From: Trichodelitschia bisporula
Taxonomy: Eukaryota; Ascomycota; Dothideomycetes; Phaeotrichales; Phaeotrichaceae
Direction of reading: 5' to 3'
Assembly (NCBI GenBank): GCA_010356995.1
Contig: ML996689.1
Span: 1,757,979 to 1,821,978, forward strand
Length of the DNA stretch: 64,000 bases
Of the stretch, positions 11,262 to 24,479 are shown one piece after another. Made by a program: the position numbers and the translations under genes. Within the stretch, counting starts at the first letter, position 1, and every line of letters begins with the position of its first letter. Below the pieces are notes generated by a model. That model had not been told where the DNA came from and did not search any database. It was given only the letters and a program-made list of their open reading frames with translations.

Positions 11262-14200
11262 CGTTGTGGGTTGGGGGGGGCGTGCGTTTGTCGGTGTGGG
11301 TTTGGGGGGATTGGGGAGGGATATGGGAGGGGAAACAAGGCGGACAGGGTGGTGGGGCCTTGGTTGTTCTTGTAGCGGAGCACTGGCCAGGCGTGACACT
11401 GGCGGTGTGGACAAGGAGGGCGGGAGGGGGAGGGGTGCTAAATCGGGAAAGGGAGAATTGGGACTAGGTCAAACGGCACGATGATGATGAGGATCGAGAT
11501 GGTCGATGAAGAAGTATCGACGAAGAGTATCGAGGATGAGTATCAAAACTCAGAATTGTATGGGGGGGAGGGAGACTGATGTCTTTTCTACTGACAGCAG
11601 AAGTGAGGCAGAGTCAAAGTGAAGAGAAAAGAGGAATTCAGCTGGGGGGGAAGGGCTACCCCGTCATGTTTTATTCAAGAGCCTTAATCAACTGACATAC
11701 TGCAGTCCACAGGACTGGGCACGAACGAAGAGAGACGACGGAAACGCGTGAGAGGGCTGAGAGCTCATTGCTCGAGTGCGTGAGCTCGACAAACCCTTCA
11801 CCCAGCAGGAGCAGCAGAAGCAGCAGAGACGCAGCGAGGCAACCTCCAGTCAGCCATCCAGCTCTCAGTCAGACTCGCATCTCACGCTTCAGCAAGCGTG
11901 CAAACCCTCTCCGCCCACCAACCAGCCCATCCCTCACGCAAGAAGAAAGCCCGCCCGCAGCCCGCTCGCGCAATCAAGCAACTCGAAGCAAGCAAGCTTC
12001 ACCAGCAGCATCTCCCACCCCAATAACCACTCACTCCGTCCCCAAGCCACCTCCCCACTCGCTCCTCCATCACCTCACCCCATCCCAAAACCCACAGTCC
12101 ACCTCCCCCCACCCCTCCCCGGGCGAACAACTCAAACACCACGCAACGCCCCGAAAGAGAGCGCGCGGGGGACTTTCATCTCTGTATGGCGGACCGCCTC
12201 GCGCACTTGGGTCGCAGTGCAGCGCCGCGCCCGCCCCGCCCGCAGCACCTGGCGGCTGCTGTCGAATCGCTGCGCCGAACACTGCAAAGCCTGCGAAGCC
12301 TGTGAAGCAAGCCGACCAGGATTGAAGCAAAAAGGAAAGGAACCCTTGTTTTCTTGCTTTCGGGTCTCATGGAGCGAGCAAAGCAGCAAGCGAAACATCT
12401 CTTCCTCCTCCATATCCGCACCGAAAGGCTCGAGACCGGGCGATGCCCTCCCCCTCGCTGCCGCCGCCCAAATCGCAAGGCGCGAAGCCTCAACGAAGTA
12501 AACTCCAGCCGCATCTCATCCCAACGGGCGAAACGGCTGTGCCAGAATCTCCATCCTCCATCCTCGAGTCTTGCCTTCACATCGCATCTCCCACGCCGTG
12601 ACCATCACCCCCCCCCCCACCCAGCCGGGGGAGAGAAGGGTGGCTGACCCCGGCCCTCCCTACCCCGCCCTCGGAATCCCCATACCAAGCCCGGCAGCCC
12701 GCCATTCCGCTCCCGCAGGCCCGTCCCGCGCCCAGCCCACCCAGCCCAGATGAGCACCCTGGGTCCAGCTTAAAATGCTTCCCAGATGGGGGCGGGCAGG
12801 CGAGCAGCATCAGTTGCTCCCCACAGCTTAGGGTAAGAGTAAACAAACGCAGTACATGCCTCCTACCGTAGAGTTGGCTAAGCTCGAGTTCTTCCCAGGC
12901 GCGTCAGCCCACGCAGCGTGACGAAACACCCCCACTTGCGCAGCAGGAAGCTCGCGAATCGGGCCCTTCCCCCAAAGAGCCGCGACGAATGGGGACCGCA
13001 CGCTGAGCTGCCGTTGTAACTGGCGAGGGGACTTGAGTGACCCGCGCAAACCAAGCGGCGGGAGAAGTACCTATTCTCAGCTACCCACCCACCCACCGCG
13101 CGGTGACTGGATCCGGGTTGATGATCACGGCGGGGGGGACGAGGTAGATGCGGTGCGTATGGTACCGCGTACCGGCTCTGCAGGACTGCGTGAACGGGTG
13201 GCGACGGGCGAAGGGGGTTCTACCTCGTTATTGATTAAGCTTTCTTCGCTCGCTTTGCTCCCAGCAACGAGACAAACGGTCACGTTTTCCTGATCCGCAT
13301 TCCCTTCTGAGCTCGATCACTAACCGAGTCCTCACCTCACCCTGCGTTGAAGCTGGAAGCGCAAGAACAAGGTGCCAAAGCGAGTGGCGCAATCGGCTGG
13401 CTAGCAACGTCCCGCCAGAAACCGGCGGGGCGTGGCGGCCGCCAATCGCGGGTATCGATTGTGGCTGGATGACTGGGGGGCCCCAGGCGTTGGAGGACAG
13501 GGATGGGGGTTTTTTGGTGCTTCTGGGCCAGTTGCTTGAATGCTGCTGGGGGGGGATGGATGGGGAGGTACATGAGAGGCGAATGGAGAGGTACCGTACG
13601 TGACAGGCGAGCGGCTGGAGAGTGTGGCGATGCGAGTTGATGGTGGAGGCGGGTGAAGCGGGATGGTTTATATTGGATTGGATGGTTGGACGGTCTTTCG
13701 AGTTCTAGGTTTCGGCTTTGATGTTGATCAAGTTGGCGTTTTGCCTCGAGAGTTGAGATTCGAGATTCAAGATCCGAGACTTCCACAGGATAGCCGATCA
13801 GGCGGACGGCGGCGGATTTGCAATTCATTGACGGTTGGATTGGCTTTCCTATTCCTGGAGGTGAGAGAGACAGGAACGGACTTGGTGTTTCGCCCCGAGC
13901 CTCGAGACTCGAGACGTCCCCCAGACTGGCAGAGGAATAGCCGAGCACACCTCCATTTCCCAACCCAGTCCCTCTCGTGCGAGAAACCCACGACAAACAC
14001 GGCGGCATCCGCCGTCCCAAAGCGAGGCGGGCGCCTTACCAGACGAGCTTCCAAATTCTCTCGCGGGAGAGGGTCAGTCAGACTCGACTGACTACCGCTT
14101 ACCAGGTCCTAACAAGTACCTGTACGTCAGCAACCCGCACGCTCGCTCCCGTCCCCCAGCGCCGGCCCGGTCTGCGGCGGCAGAGCGGCAGGGCAGCGCG

Positions 14201-15857
14201 GCGGCGCGGGGCGAGGTGCTGTTATGCCATGCGCTGTGATAGTTCTCGATGCGGTATGGGACAATGTGATAGCGCTCGATTCGGGAAGGGGGAGTGATGG
14301 CGTGGCGGAGGTGATGAGTTGGTGATGGAGCGGGGTGTGGAGCAAGGTGGTGACGATGATGCGTAGGATACTTTGGGATACTGCTTGATGGTGATGCTTT
14401 GAGATGCAGGTGGCCCTAGCGATACTGTCGCTCTGAGTCAAGAAGAGGTGACGATAGAGTACAGTATCCCCACCCGCCCATCGGTCGGGCATCAAGGGCC
14501 GTCCCGCACCCGTCCCGCAACGTAACGCACGCCGGTCCCAAAACGCATAGCGGGACTATCTCATCTCCCGCTGTCCCGCTGCGTACCGGCGATCAAACGT
14601 CCTCGGCACGTGCGGGGCCAGCGTTAGCAACCGGTATCGGGGAGCGTCACCTCGAGCCGAAGTAGAATTGCCGTACCGCTCTTGCACCCTCATACCCCGC
14701 TCACCTCCTTCCGAACCGCCAATTCCCCTCCGCTCCGCGTGGCATCACCATCTACGCCCGACCGACAGGCACGCATCGTCCCCTCTACGCCCGACAGACC
14801 GAGCGACATGCACAACCACGCCTCTCATCTCGCAGCCCTCATCTCGTTCCTGCCATGCCCTGAATCTCGCAACCCAACGAGCCCCACAAACAACGAACGC
14901 CTCTGCTCCAGAGCCCTACAGTAAACGAGGCGGCCCCCCAAAATGTCATGCATCCCGAACGCAAACACAAAAAGTGACGTACAGCCCTATGTCTCTGCAC
15001 AACACGCCCCGAGTACCCACCTTCATTGCTACGTAGCCTCGCGTGCTTCGTAATGCGGGGAAGCAGTCAGAGTGAGGACGACAACGCACCGTACCCCCTC
15101 CCCCTCCCCCTCCCCCGCGCGTGCCATGCCCGGCCCGACGCACCTGCATATACTGCCCAGCCCGCATGCGGAGCATGCAGACAATGCCAACACCCCGCCT
15201 ACCCCTACCATGTGTCGCTCCCCTTGCTATATCACATCCCGTCACAGCGACGTGGACAGCGAGGGCGGGGGGAGGGGGGGGGGGGAATTCAGCCTTCCCC
15301 TCTACCCTACTCCCCGTTGCTATTGATTGAACGCGATAGATTGTGTTCCTGGCTAGGATCTCAAACGCCTTACGCCCTGCCTCTGCGAGGAACTCGCGAG
15401 GCGTGTATCCGGCGTAGCCGCGCGAGGCGGATGGAATTTAGGCTAGGAACTGGGACGGCGAACCGGAAGGGCAGTAGGACATTGACCGGTCGCTCGGGGC
15501 GTACCCCCCCTCCCGGCGTGTAACATCCAGGCTCAAAACGAAGCGGGCTAGTTCACGTGCCCGCCCCTTGCCCAGCGATTCACACAGCACAGTAACACAA
15601 GCCTCGCACGGTCTTTGAATAAGGAGTCTGCTAAGAGCTGGTATTGTGATGAGGATTGTGACGAGCGTATGGAACCCGGTGATTCGGAGGTGGCTGCGTT
15701 GTACTTCGTACGCTGCGCTATTGCCCTGCGGTGGAGGGCGACACGACGCGTGCCGCGAACCGCGCTTGCCTTCATCCTAACTCCCTGTGACCCCCGTCGC
15801 CGCTCGGCCCCCACGGCCTCATGGCCCACGCCTGAGTCCTGTCCTCGCACCAGTCGG
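11262..15857. other. Long stretch without a supported gene (4.6 kb)
   Basis: This separates the bZIP gene from the 3' end of NOC4. ORFs up to 241 codons exist (e.g. 11776-12501, plus) but are Ser/Pro/Gln-rich, overlap long ORFs in other frames, and have no domain. Many short homopolymer and CCACCC/CCCTCC pyrimidine runs occur. It may be a long promoter and 5' leader for the bZIP gene. A run of TACCCTAAC-like telomere repeats is absent. Confidence 0.4.
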
Positions 15858-17640
15858 CTACGTACCTACCGCGCGCTCGAGCAGCGCGCCCAAGGGTGCG
15901 AGTCCGCCGTCTTCGGATGTGAAGATGCGAGGGGGGATAGTCCACTCCACGACCGGCGTCTTGATATCCTTCTTGCGCAGCTCCGCGTCCAGCAACTACA
16001 CCCCTTAGCATTAGCCCCAAGCCCAACGGCCCACGAAAAGCGCCAAAAACTCACCCCGTGATACGAATGCTCGTAAAAGTCCTCTAGGCTATATCCCGCC
16101 TTCGTAAACTGCTGCCCCACAATCCCCGCCAGCGCCGCCACATTCGGGTGGTAATGTGCCCGTAGCGTCTCCAGCTCCCACGCCGAACTATCGATGGCGC
16201 CCGTGGCGAGCGGGTCCTCCTCGCTCATGTCAAAGGGATCGTGAAAGCCGCCCGCTTCCCACTCCGCCGCCTCGACCGGCGCACGGGCTACCCGGTGCAA
16301 GAGGAAGGCGCACTGCGGGTGCGCTTTGATGCTGTTGTACACCCACGGCACGACGAAGACAATCGCGGCCGGCGGGGCGGTCAGCGCGAGCCGCGCGAGC
16401 CGCTTGATGAAGCTAGCGACCAGCGCGGCGGGGAGATGCGTCGAGCGCAGGCACGCGTCCAGGAGGCGGAAGAAGCGGCTGCGGTGCGGGGAGTGCAGGA
16501 GCGAGTCGTCGAGGAGGCTGTAGAGCTGCGGGTAGAAGCGCGGGTAGTCGAGGTTTTGCGTCTGGATTAGGTGGAAGAGGCCTGCTAGTGCGAGGTAGGG
16601 CGTTTCGCCGCGGCGGCTGTTGTAGCTGTCGGTTAGGAAGTCGAGGAGGCGCGAGGGGGTGCTGAACCAGGGGAGGATGGTGTGGGTCATTAGTTCTAGG
16701 GCGTGGTTTGTGTCGGTGTTGCTGAGGGGGCCTTGGAGGACGGCGACCCAGGCGTCTTCGGCGCGGTGCTTGTGGGCGGCGAGGGAGAGGAGGGGGTGTT
16801 TTGGCTTGGTGGGGAGTTCGGCGAAGAATTTGTCGGTGTCGATTTTGGAGGGGGGAGGTGGCAGGGCGCAGAGGAGGTCGAAGAAGGCTTTGTGAGCAAT
16901 GGGGAGCTCTTCGTCACTCACTTCTTTGAGGATGGCTCTGCGACGGTTAGTGATATTCTCCCAGTACAATATGAGGAAACGTACGGTATCAACTCCAGCA
17001 CGTAGAACCGAACGTCCTCGTACTGGTCAAGGTAGACGCCGAACTCCGCCCGCGCATCACATTCCTCAGTGTACGCGAATCGCACCACCCGTGCGAGAGT
17101 CCGCTTCCACCATGCCGTAAAGCAAGATGCTTCCATCTTGACGAGGCTCATGCATAGCTTGAGAGCCACCGTCTCGAGCTCGGGCGACGAGCGCATCCAG
17201 TCCTCCAGCACCTGCAGGTACTTTTTGTACCGGATCTCCATCCATTCAATGTGATCCAGCTCCTCCTGCGACATGCCCTTGCGCTTGATAGCACCACCGG
17301 CCATGAAGCGGGTAAAGACTCGACAAAGTACGGATGCGGTGGCTGCGCACACTCGGGAGGTCGAACTGTCCGCCATGAGGAGGCACATGAGCGCTTCGAT
17401 GCGCTCATGGTGGTGGCCCTCCTTGGTGACTATCTCTCCAATGACATTGATAGCCTGGATTGCCGTCTCTTCGCCATCTGCATCGGATTCCTCGGGGTTT
17501 GACCGTTTGGTGGATTTCGCTGTAGAATCGGCGTCTGGCGCTCGCGACTTCGATTTTTGCTTTGATTTTTTGTGAGAGGCTGCTGTCTCCCCTACACGCT
17601 TCCGCTTCCCCAGCGAGGCTTCTGCAGCAAAAGAGGGCAT
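15858..17640 (-). CDS. NOC4: Nucleolar complex protein 4 (Noc4, CBF/Mak21 family)
   Basis: Exons 17640-16985, 16937-16055 and 15995-15858 encode 558 residues. Introns are 47 bp (GTACGT, CACTAAC branch) and 59 bp (GTGAGT ... TGTAG); both keep frame. The N-terminus is a Lys/Arg-rich nuclear-targeting region (KRKRVG..., KKSKQKSKSR). It is followed by an all-helical repeat region, and the CBF/Mak21 domain fills the C-terminal third, including the family phrase HYHPNVAALAGIVGQQFTK...YSLEDFYEHSY. The end is ...VVEWTIPPRIF...GGLAPLGALLERAVGT. Noc4 works with Nop14 in 40S subunit assembly and export. It is head-to-head with the ATP synthase subunit 4 gene, 289 bp between starts. Confidence 0.93.
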
Positions 17641-17929
17641 GGCGCTGTTGTTGTAGAAAACAGTATATCGACTATCGTCACCGTTCGCACCCGAAGTCGC
17701 GCCAAAGCAAAGCCAGAAAAGTTTCCAAGTGCCAAGGCCGGGTGCAGGGCTTTGACCCAAGAGCTACCGGAGAAGTTATGGCCGATTTTCCTGGGCCTCA
17801 TTGCGGACAGGACGACTACAACTTTATCGGTCACCCTAAGCCGAATCCGCCGAGCTTGAGCCATCCGCATCCGCGCGAAATCCACAACCCCCAACGACCA
17901 CGACACTCACCTCAATACCCACCGCTGCC
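17641..17929. promoter_or_regulatory. Bidirectional promoter, NOC4 / ATP4
   Basis: The two start codons are 289 bp apart and face away from each other, so both promoters and leaders must share this segment. No TATA box is evident, as expected for housekeeping genes. Confidence 0.6.
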
Positions 17930-18859
17930 ATGGCTTCGCGTTTAGCAAGGAACGCCTTCGGTTCGTCTTGCCTTGCACTACGCAGTGCCGTTGCCATTGA
18001 CCCGCTGCTGATGACTTTTCGCAGGCGTTGCGCGGCTCCGCCCGTCCTCGACTCTCCGTCTCCCCGCCGTGACTTCGCAGCTCGTGGCCGCGCGCAACAA
18101 CTCCAGTGTGCCCGAGGACCCCAAGAAGACGGCCAAGTCCATCCTCGACTCGCTGCCGGGCAACACCCCGCTGTCTAAGACGGCCATTCTGTCGGCCACG
18201 GCGGGTCTGTCTATCGCGGCTATCAGTAACGAGCTCTATGTCGTCAACGAGGAGACCATCGTCGCCTTTTCGCTGCTGACCATCTTCTGGGCCGTTGGCA
18301 AGTACGGCGGGCCGATGTACCACGAGTGGGCCGTCCAGCAGCGGGAGAAGATGAGTGGCATCCTCAATGCTGCCCGCCAGAACCACACGTCTGCGGTTAA
18401 GGAGCGCATTGAGAATGTGCAGCAGCTCGGCGGTGTCATTGACATCACCAAGACCCTGTTCGAGGTGTCCAAGGTGCGTTATGTGGCATGCACGGCTGCT
18501 GCGAGCGGTGCCGAAGCTGGATAAAATTTTCGCTCACCGTCCGCAGGAAACCGCCCGCCTCGAGGCCCAGGCCTATGAGATTGAGCAGAAGACTGCCATC
18601 GCACATGAGGCCAAGTCCGTTCTGGACTCGTGGGTGCGCTACGAGGGGCAGGTTAAGCAGCGCCAGCAGCGCGAGCTTGCGGACACCATTATTGCCAAGA
18701 TTGAGAAGGAGCTCGAGAACCCCAAGGTGCTCAAGCAGATTCTCGACCAGAGCGTTGCGGACATTGAGAGTGAGTGCCACATTTCTCTTTCAGCTGATAC
18801 TATCAGTTCTAGAACTAATACCCGCAGGGATCGTGTCCAAGCCCGCTGCTTCTACGTAA
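17930..18859 (+). CDS. ATP4: Mitochondrial F1Fo ATP synthase subunit 4 (subunit b)
   Basis: Exons 17930-17960, 18025-18473, 18547-18769 and 18828-18859 encode 244 residues. Introns are 64, 73 and 58 bp. The first exon is only 31 nt and supplies MASRLARNAFG, the start of an Arg/Ser-rich mitochondrial presequence (…VARLRPSSTLRLPAV…). Two membrane helices follow around ILSATAGLSIAAIS and EETIVAFSLLTIFWAVGKYGGPMY. The long stator helix then runs through DITKTLFEVSK|ETARLEAQAYEIEQKT and VLDSWVRYEGQVKQRQQREL, and the protein ends DIERIVSKPAAST. This subunit is the peripheral stalk that holds the F1 head against Fo. The whole length matches the fungal family, and the intron/exon frame is unambiguous. 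Confidence 0.95.
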
Positions 18860-19414
18860 AGTCGGCAATGGAGATATTAGATGGGGGCCGGTAGATGATC
18901 ACCGTGTTTAAATAGTTTTGTACTTGTTGTGGTGACGTCTGATCAATCGAGTAGTATCCCAACTATGGCATGAATCTGATGCTGACCGACTTCGATGACC
19001 GACTCTCTGACCGACGATTTCGCTGTGTCCCGAACTCGTTCTGTGATCCTAACTTGGTTTATGATCCTCAGCTCTGCGTTCCGCCAATAAATTCCCTGGT
19101 TTGCGAGACACCAACCCTGAGGATCCCCATGCCCTTGTCACAAAGTGATTGCTTCTTGTTCCTGAATTCTGGGCAGAGATCACCAGCAACAACTTTTGCA
19201 GACTATCCTTATCCAAGCCCCCACAGCCAGGCGTCATGCGCGAAGCCACAGCCGCACTTCAGCTGATCACCGCCGCCTTGAAGATGGCGATGCCTAAAAA
19301 GACGATGAGTCCGCCGCTGCGTGCGACGCCGTACGACTCCCGTCGCAACCTTCCATCACATTTAAAGCTCAAACACGCCTGTCTCAAGCTTCAACCGCGC
19401 ATCAGATCGTCAAG
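18860..19414. other. Intergenic region, ATP4 to hydrolase gene
   Basis: About 555 bp with the ATP4 3' end and the hydrolase promoter. At 18970-19060 a run of short GATGACCGACT/CTGACCGACGA direct repeats is visible. No gene seen. Confidence 0.35.
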
Positions 19415-20947
19415 ATGCCATCGTCTATCCGCCACCTACGCTCGCTATCCACGACCATGGCCTCGCTCAAGCGAACCGTAGCCTTCCTGCCTTCGCAGCT
19501 CGGCGACGAATCCGACGTACCCATCAGCTACACCGGCTCGCCACTTGCGCTTCTCTGGAGTGACTTGCGCCTCGTCGCGATGCATATGCCGAACGTGCTC
19601 GGCGTGATGTGCCCGACGCATCTCCTTCACGACCGCGATCCGTATGACGAGACTTACCCGTCGCCTGTGAATCTGGTCGCCATAGCTGCGCATGGGTTCC
19701 TGTTCTTCGCGCAGTGCGTCTTTCTCGCGTCGCTGGTTGTGTGTCTGTTCATCCCGGCGGGCTGGAGTATACTGTGGTTTTTGGGATATCTGGGGTTTAA
19801 CCATGTTTTTTGTCGTTTGACGCTGAATGGAGGTGAGCCGGTATTGCATCCGACGGTCAAAATACCGGAGGATCCGAGGCATGAGGGCGAGTACTGGGTC
19901 TTTATCAATGGGGTGTCGGTCGGGTAAGTCGACTTGGCGTCTGGTTATATCGGCTAAGAGACAGGAAAACATGGTTGCAGAGCAACGTCAATCGCCTGTC
20001 AATTACATTTGGCAGGCGGGTAGTCGGCATCCTCAACCCAACAGACGGGATACTCTTCGACCTCATCCAGTGCCTGGTTCGTCCCCCCCCCCCCCCTTCC
20101 CCTATCACCTCCCCTAACCCACCAGGTCCAACGCAACTTCTGCTACTCAACCTCCGACGTCCGCTCCGCCTACACTACCATCAAAGCCGCCCTCACCTCC
20201 GAAACCAACAAAAAAGTAGTCCTCATCCTCCACTCCCAAGGCGCCATAGAAGGCGGCCTCATAATCGACTGGCTCTTCGCCGAGCTCCCCCGACCCCACC
20301 TCGAAAAGCTAGAAGTCTACACCTTCGGCGCCGCAGCGAACCACTTCAACAACCCGCACATCACGACCAGCGCCGCCGCGCACCCCTCCCGCCACCCGCA
20401 CGCCAAGGTCGTGAAGCACATCGAGCACTACGTCAACACCGGCGATTTTGTAGCGCAAATCGGCGCGCTGAATTACTGCCGCGTGGCGGGGCGTTTTATG
20501 GGGCGCTTGTTCCAGCGCAGTGCGTCTGGGCATCTGCTGAATGAGCATTACTTGCGGACTATGTTCCCGCTGAACGAGGCGCGCACGGCCGTCGCGCCGC
20601 AGAACGACTTCATGAACGCCGAGGTCGTGGTTTCGCGGAATGAAGAGGGGGGGCATGAGCGTGAGGCTGCAAGGCCGCATGGGGCGCTTACGCTTGCGCC
20701 TGGTGCGAGGGGAGGCAGGAGGGAGGATCTGGCGAGTAGTATGGCGTGGACGGGGGAGGAGGAGGAGAAGGTTGAGGTTGGGTATGTGGAGGATATTAAT
20801 ACGCCTGTGACGCCGATAAGGCGGGCGGGGACGTTTGGGGCTGAGGGGATACTGAGAGTGAGGGATTTTAGCAGGTTGTGGTTGTATCGGGATGGGGGGT
20901 GTCCGCCGGATGTGCCGGAGGTGAGGATGAGGGCGGTGGAGGAGTGA
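19415..20947 (+). CDS. Membrane-associated alpha/beta-hydrolase-like protein
   Basis: Exons 19415-19923, 19965-20076 and 20126-20947 encode 480 residues. Intron 1 is only 41 bp (GTAAGT ... GACAG) and restores VG|KTWLQSNVNRL. Intron 2 (49 bp) contains a long C run. Two hydrophobic segments lie near residues 86-110 and 114-133. Exon 3 carries a nucleophile-elbow-like strand-turn VVLILHSQGAIEGGLI with Ser244 in HSQG, followed by LEVYTFGAAANHFNNP and a KHIEHYVNTGDFVA stretch. These are the marks of a lipase-like alpha/beta hydrolase seen in uncharacterised fungal proteins. Substrate is unknown. The C-terminal 120 residues are charged and low-complexity. An alternative start is the Met at 19457 (MASLKRTV). 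Confidence 0.72.
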
Positions 20948-22289
20948 GGGGTTTTGAGATTGGTGATGAGGGGAGGAGGGGGGATTTGGAGTGTGATATT
21001 GGCAGGTTTGAGTCTGATATCTGGTGTTGAGGAGTTACGGGCTGCTTTTTGTTGGAAATGTGTTACTGGACACTGGGATGAGAGATGCCGGGTACATAAT
21101 GGGCAACCGCAACGCGGAATATTCGTCTTCTGTTCCTCGACATGCGCCGGACTGAGTATCATGCTTTCCTTCACTTGTTGGCTGCTCCTACATTGGAATC
21201 TCCCGCACTCCTTTCCTACACAGACTTGCTAGCGTGCCCTCGTATACCCACCATGCCTACAGTCGGCTACCACAACAGCACCGGAGATAAGAAGGAGCGA
21301 ATTCTAGTGTGGGTAGAGAACATTGAAGTGGACAGTGTGTGCCATCCGTGAACAACTTCCAACTCCATCCCTTCCTTCATCGTCCGTCAGGGGAAACCCG
21401 CCCGCTTCAAGGAACCATCCCGCCGCCTCCATTCGCCCCTCACCGTGAACCGTATCCTCCCCAAGCCCCTTCGCCATCAGGTCCGCGAGCATCCCACAAC
21501 CCGTGTCAAACCGGCAGCAATTCGATCTTCTCTTTTCCCTCACCGGCACATACGCAGATAGCAAAGGAGCCACCCTCCGCTTATGCCCCAGGCTCAACCG
21601 AAAATCCAAGCCAGTCCCATCCATTCAGCCCAACCGCATCCCTCCGCGCACACCAGACTCTCCGCGGTCTCTCACCCGATGCTCACCAGACATAACCAGA
21701 TGACATCCATGTCCATCCCCTCAAGAACCCAAAAGCAACATCAAGCTATCTCGCTTTCCAGCGGCGTCAGCACACCCCCAAGTGCGCGCCTCCGCGTAAG
21801 AGGACGTACTACAAGAAACCCGGGCTCGGGGAGTGCTATGTCTGCGGAAGTACCCTGTGGGTTGAAGCGAGACCTGACGTCGGCCTGATGTGGAAGCAAA
21901 AGAGCGCCCTTAGTCGAGTATGGCAATTCTGTGGTCTCCTGCGTCGGTGTTGGGGTCTGGGATGGGGAGAGGTGTTGGGAAGGACGGCAGTGGGTGGAAG
22001 GAAGACTATGAGATCCGTATAAGCACGATAAGCTTCACGATGCCGCCGTCGTTCTCAATAGTGGGAGGCAAGGAGGCTAGCAAGGCGCGAAGTGGGGCGG
22101 TGATAGCTTAATCAAACATCATGTGACGAGGCTGAATCCGACGACACAACGTCACGGCATCACCACATCACCAATTGCCCAGATCCGCGCATCAAACACT
22201 TTCACATTAAGCCCTCCTATATCCATGCTATGCTGCCGCCCAATACCCTCCTATTTTCCCCTCCATCCCAAATCCCCCCCCACTCCTCC
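20948..22289. other. Intergenic region without a supported gene
   Basis: This lies between the convergent hydrolase and MFS genes. Several short ORFs of about 100 codons overlap one another (21339-21888), with no recognisable domain or conserved splice pattern. Nothing is called. Confidence 0.35.
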
Positions 22290-24117
22290 TCATAGCGTAA
22301 CCGGAACCTTATGCGTCATATACTTGCGAATATTCCCCAGGAACAGCGCACAAATAATCGACACCGCCCCAAACGCAATACTCACAAAATACACATACTT
22401 ATAACTCGCCGCATAAGCCACCTGCCCGGCCAGAATCACATGCTCATACGCCTTCTCATTCGGTACGAGCTTGTGAATGTGATCGATCAAACCCTCCGCC
22501 GTAAGTCCAATAATCCCGGCAATAACCTTCTTGTCCTTGATCCCCATCTCGACGGCTGCGCGCCCAATTTTCTTGGTCGCTTCGGTCTTGAAGTGCTCGC
22601 TGAACACGTTGTAGTAAATGGAGTACCCGATCGCGCCGCCCAGGACGCGGATTGCGAGGGTCAGGGCTGCAACGGTGGCGATGAGTTCGTCGGGACACAC
22701 GATGGTGCTGATTATGCTGGCGGGGACGACAATGCCGCCAATGCCGAGGCCTGAGATTATGAGGAGGATGTAGGCGAGCCAGACGTTGTCGCGGTTGAGG
22801 GCGGCAAATGCACCACAGCCTAGAAGGGTTAGCTTGAGTTGGGTGTGAATGGGGGGAAACCTACCGGCGGTCATGAAGCAGCAGCTAACAACCATGAGCG
22901 AGCGGATGTGCCCCCTTGTAATCGAGATAAGCGCAAGGACGATGCACGCGCCGGCCATGATCGGGAACCCAAGGGCCAGGTTGCGGATGCCAACCTGCCA
23001 GGGGTCGTGGCCGTAGACGTTGTAAGACTGGGTTGGCCAAAAGAGCAGGACGCTGAAGAAGTTGCTACCCGAGATGAAGGTGATGATCAGGGTCAGGGTC
23101 ATTATGCGCGGCTCCTGAAGGATCGAACCGGGGAACATCGGGTACCGCGCGAACTTCGCCTCGTAGACCACAAAGGCGATGATGAGGATGATACCGAGGA
23201 CGAGCGGTGCAATGACGTGGGCGGAGCCCCAGGAGTACTGATACCCGCCCCACTGGATGGCGGCAAGGAAGAGCAGAAGCCCGGGGATGCTGAGAGCCGC
23301 GCCGATATAATCGACACGCGACAGGATCTCGCGTCGGGTGAGGCCTTGGGGGTTGGCGACGGGCGGCGGGTGATAGAAAACGAAGGTGAGGACGACACCA
23401 ATGAATGCCCAAACACCGCACCACAGTCCAATATACCTCCAGCTGCCGTAGAAGGCGACCAGCTGGGCCCACAGAACCGACGGACAATAGGGGATGATAG
23501 TGAAGATCAACGCCGACACGTAGATACCGCGCTTCCGCCTCGGTGCAAGCTCGGATGTCACCGCAAGCGCAGTAAGCTCATTGATACCAGCACCGGCGCC
23601 TGCGATGGCCATACCGGCGATGAAGGTATTCATGCTGTGCGCCGTCGAGGTGACAATGTTGCCAATGATGAGCAGGATGCCACCGCCAATGGCGACCCAG
23701 CGGCGCCCGAAGAGATCAGAAAGCGAGCCGACGAAGGGGCAGACGGCACCCAGCGCGAAGAGGTTGCCCAGGATGAACCATGTCCACCTGTCGGTGCCCC
23801 CGATATCGCCGTAGATGTACGGCGGAATGCCACCGTAGAGATACACCGGGATTTGCGATCCCGTCCAGAGGAAGGCCATGGCGACGAGAGCCATTATCTT
23901 CTTGAACGTCATCTGCGGCCAGTTAGCGGGAAGACGGATTGCAACAACACCGGACACCAACCTTGTCATCTGTCTCATTGACCGCAGCTTCGGGGTCGGT
24001 CTTGACCGGAAACTCCTCCGCGTGGTGCGGAGTCCCGACCTTCTCTCCAACATCTTTCTCATGCTCATGCTCATGCTCCGAGTGCGGAGGCGACACAGAC
24101 TTTTCGGTGGTAGCCAT
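22290..24117 (-). CDS. MFS multidrug/trichothecene-efflux-type transporter (TRI12-like)
   Basis: Exons 24117-23962, 23912-22865 and 22819-22290 encode 577 residues; introns are 49 and 45 bp. The N-terminus is cytosolic and His/Glu-rich (SEHEHEHEKD). About 12-14 membrane helices follow, starting at FKKIMALVAMAFLWTGSQIPVYLYGG. The MFS loop 2-3 signature is present as GSLSDLFGRRW, and helix 5 has the antiporter-like run GAGAGINELTALAVTSELAPRRKRG. The organisation fits the fungal TRI12/DHA2-like family, which exports toxins or takes up siderophores; the substrate here is not known. A TATA-like TATAAAT occurs on the coding strand at 24171-24165. No biosynthetic gene cluster surrounds it. Confidence 0.85.
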
Positions 24118-24479
24118 TGCGTGTCCAGGGATCTTTACCGTTCACCAGTGGGCGCGCCCACCGCATTTATACATACCGCACCTCGCGCCACCCACTTCAC
24201 AACGGCAAGCCATCCACAACACAAATCACACGTGCATCCTGACTCTGTCCACCATCGACCGGGAACCGGGCTCGAGGCTGCAGCCTCGTCGACGAGTGAT
24301 TGGCCGTACGCTACGCCGCTCGACCGCACATGGCACCCGGACAGGTAGCATGGCCGGGGCTTTCCCCAGACGCGGCTGCAGTGGCGCTTACTTGGCAGCG
24401 CAGGTCGCCAGGGCGGGCGCGTGCGGGGAAGCAGTTCTTCGACGGCCAAGTTCCGAGGCTCGAATTTAGCGGAGTAATG

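Noticed and set aside
11776-12501. 241-codon Ser/Pro/Gln-rich ORF
   Set aside because: Low complexity, overlaps long ORFs in other frames, no domain or splice pattern.
22839-23981. 380-codon plus-strand ORF
   Set aside because: Entirely antisense to the MFS transporter, whose membrane helices and introns are clear; its own translation is rich in Asp/Arg/Gly with no domain.
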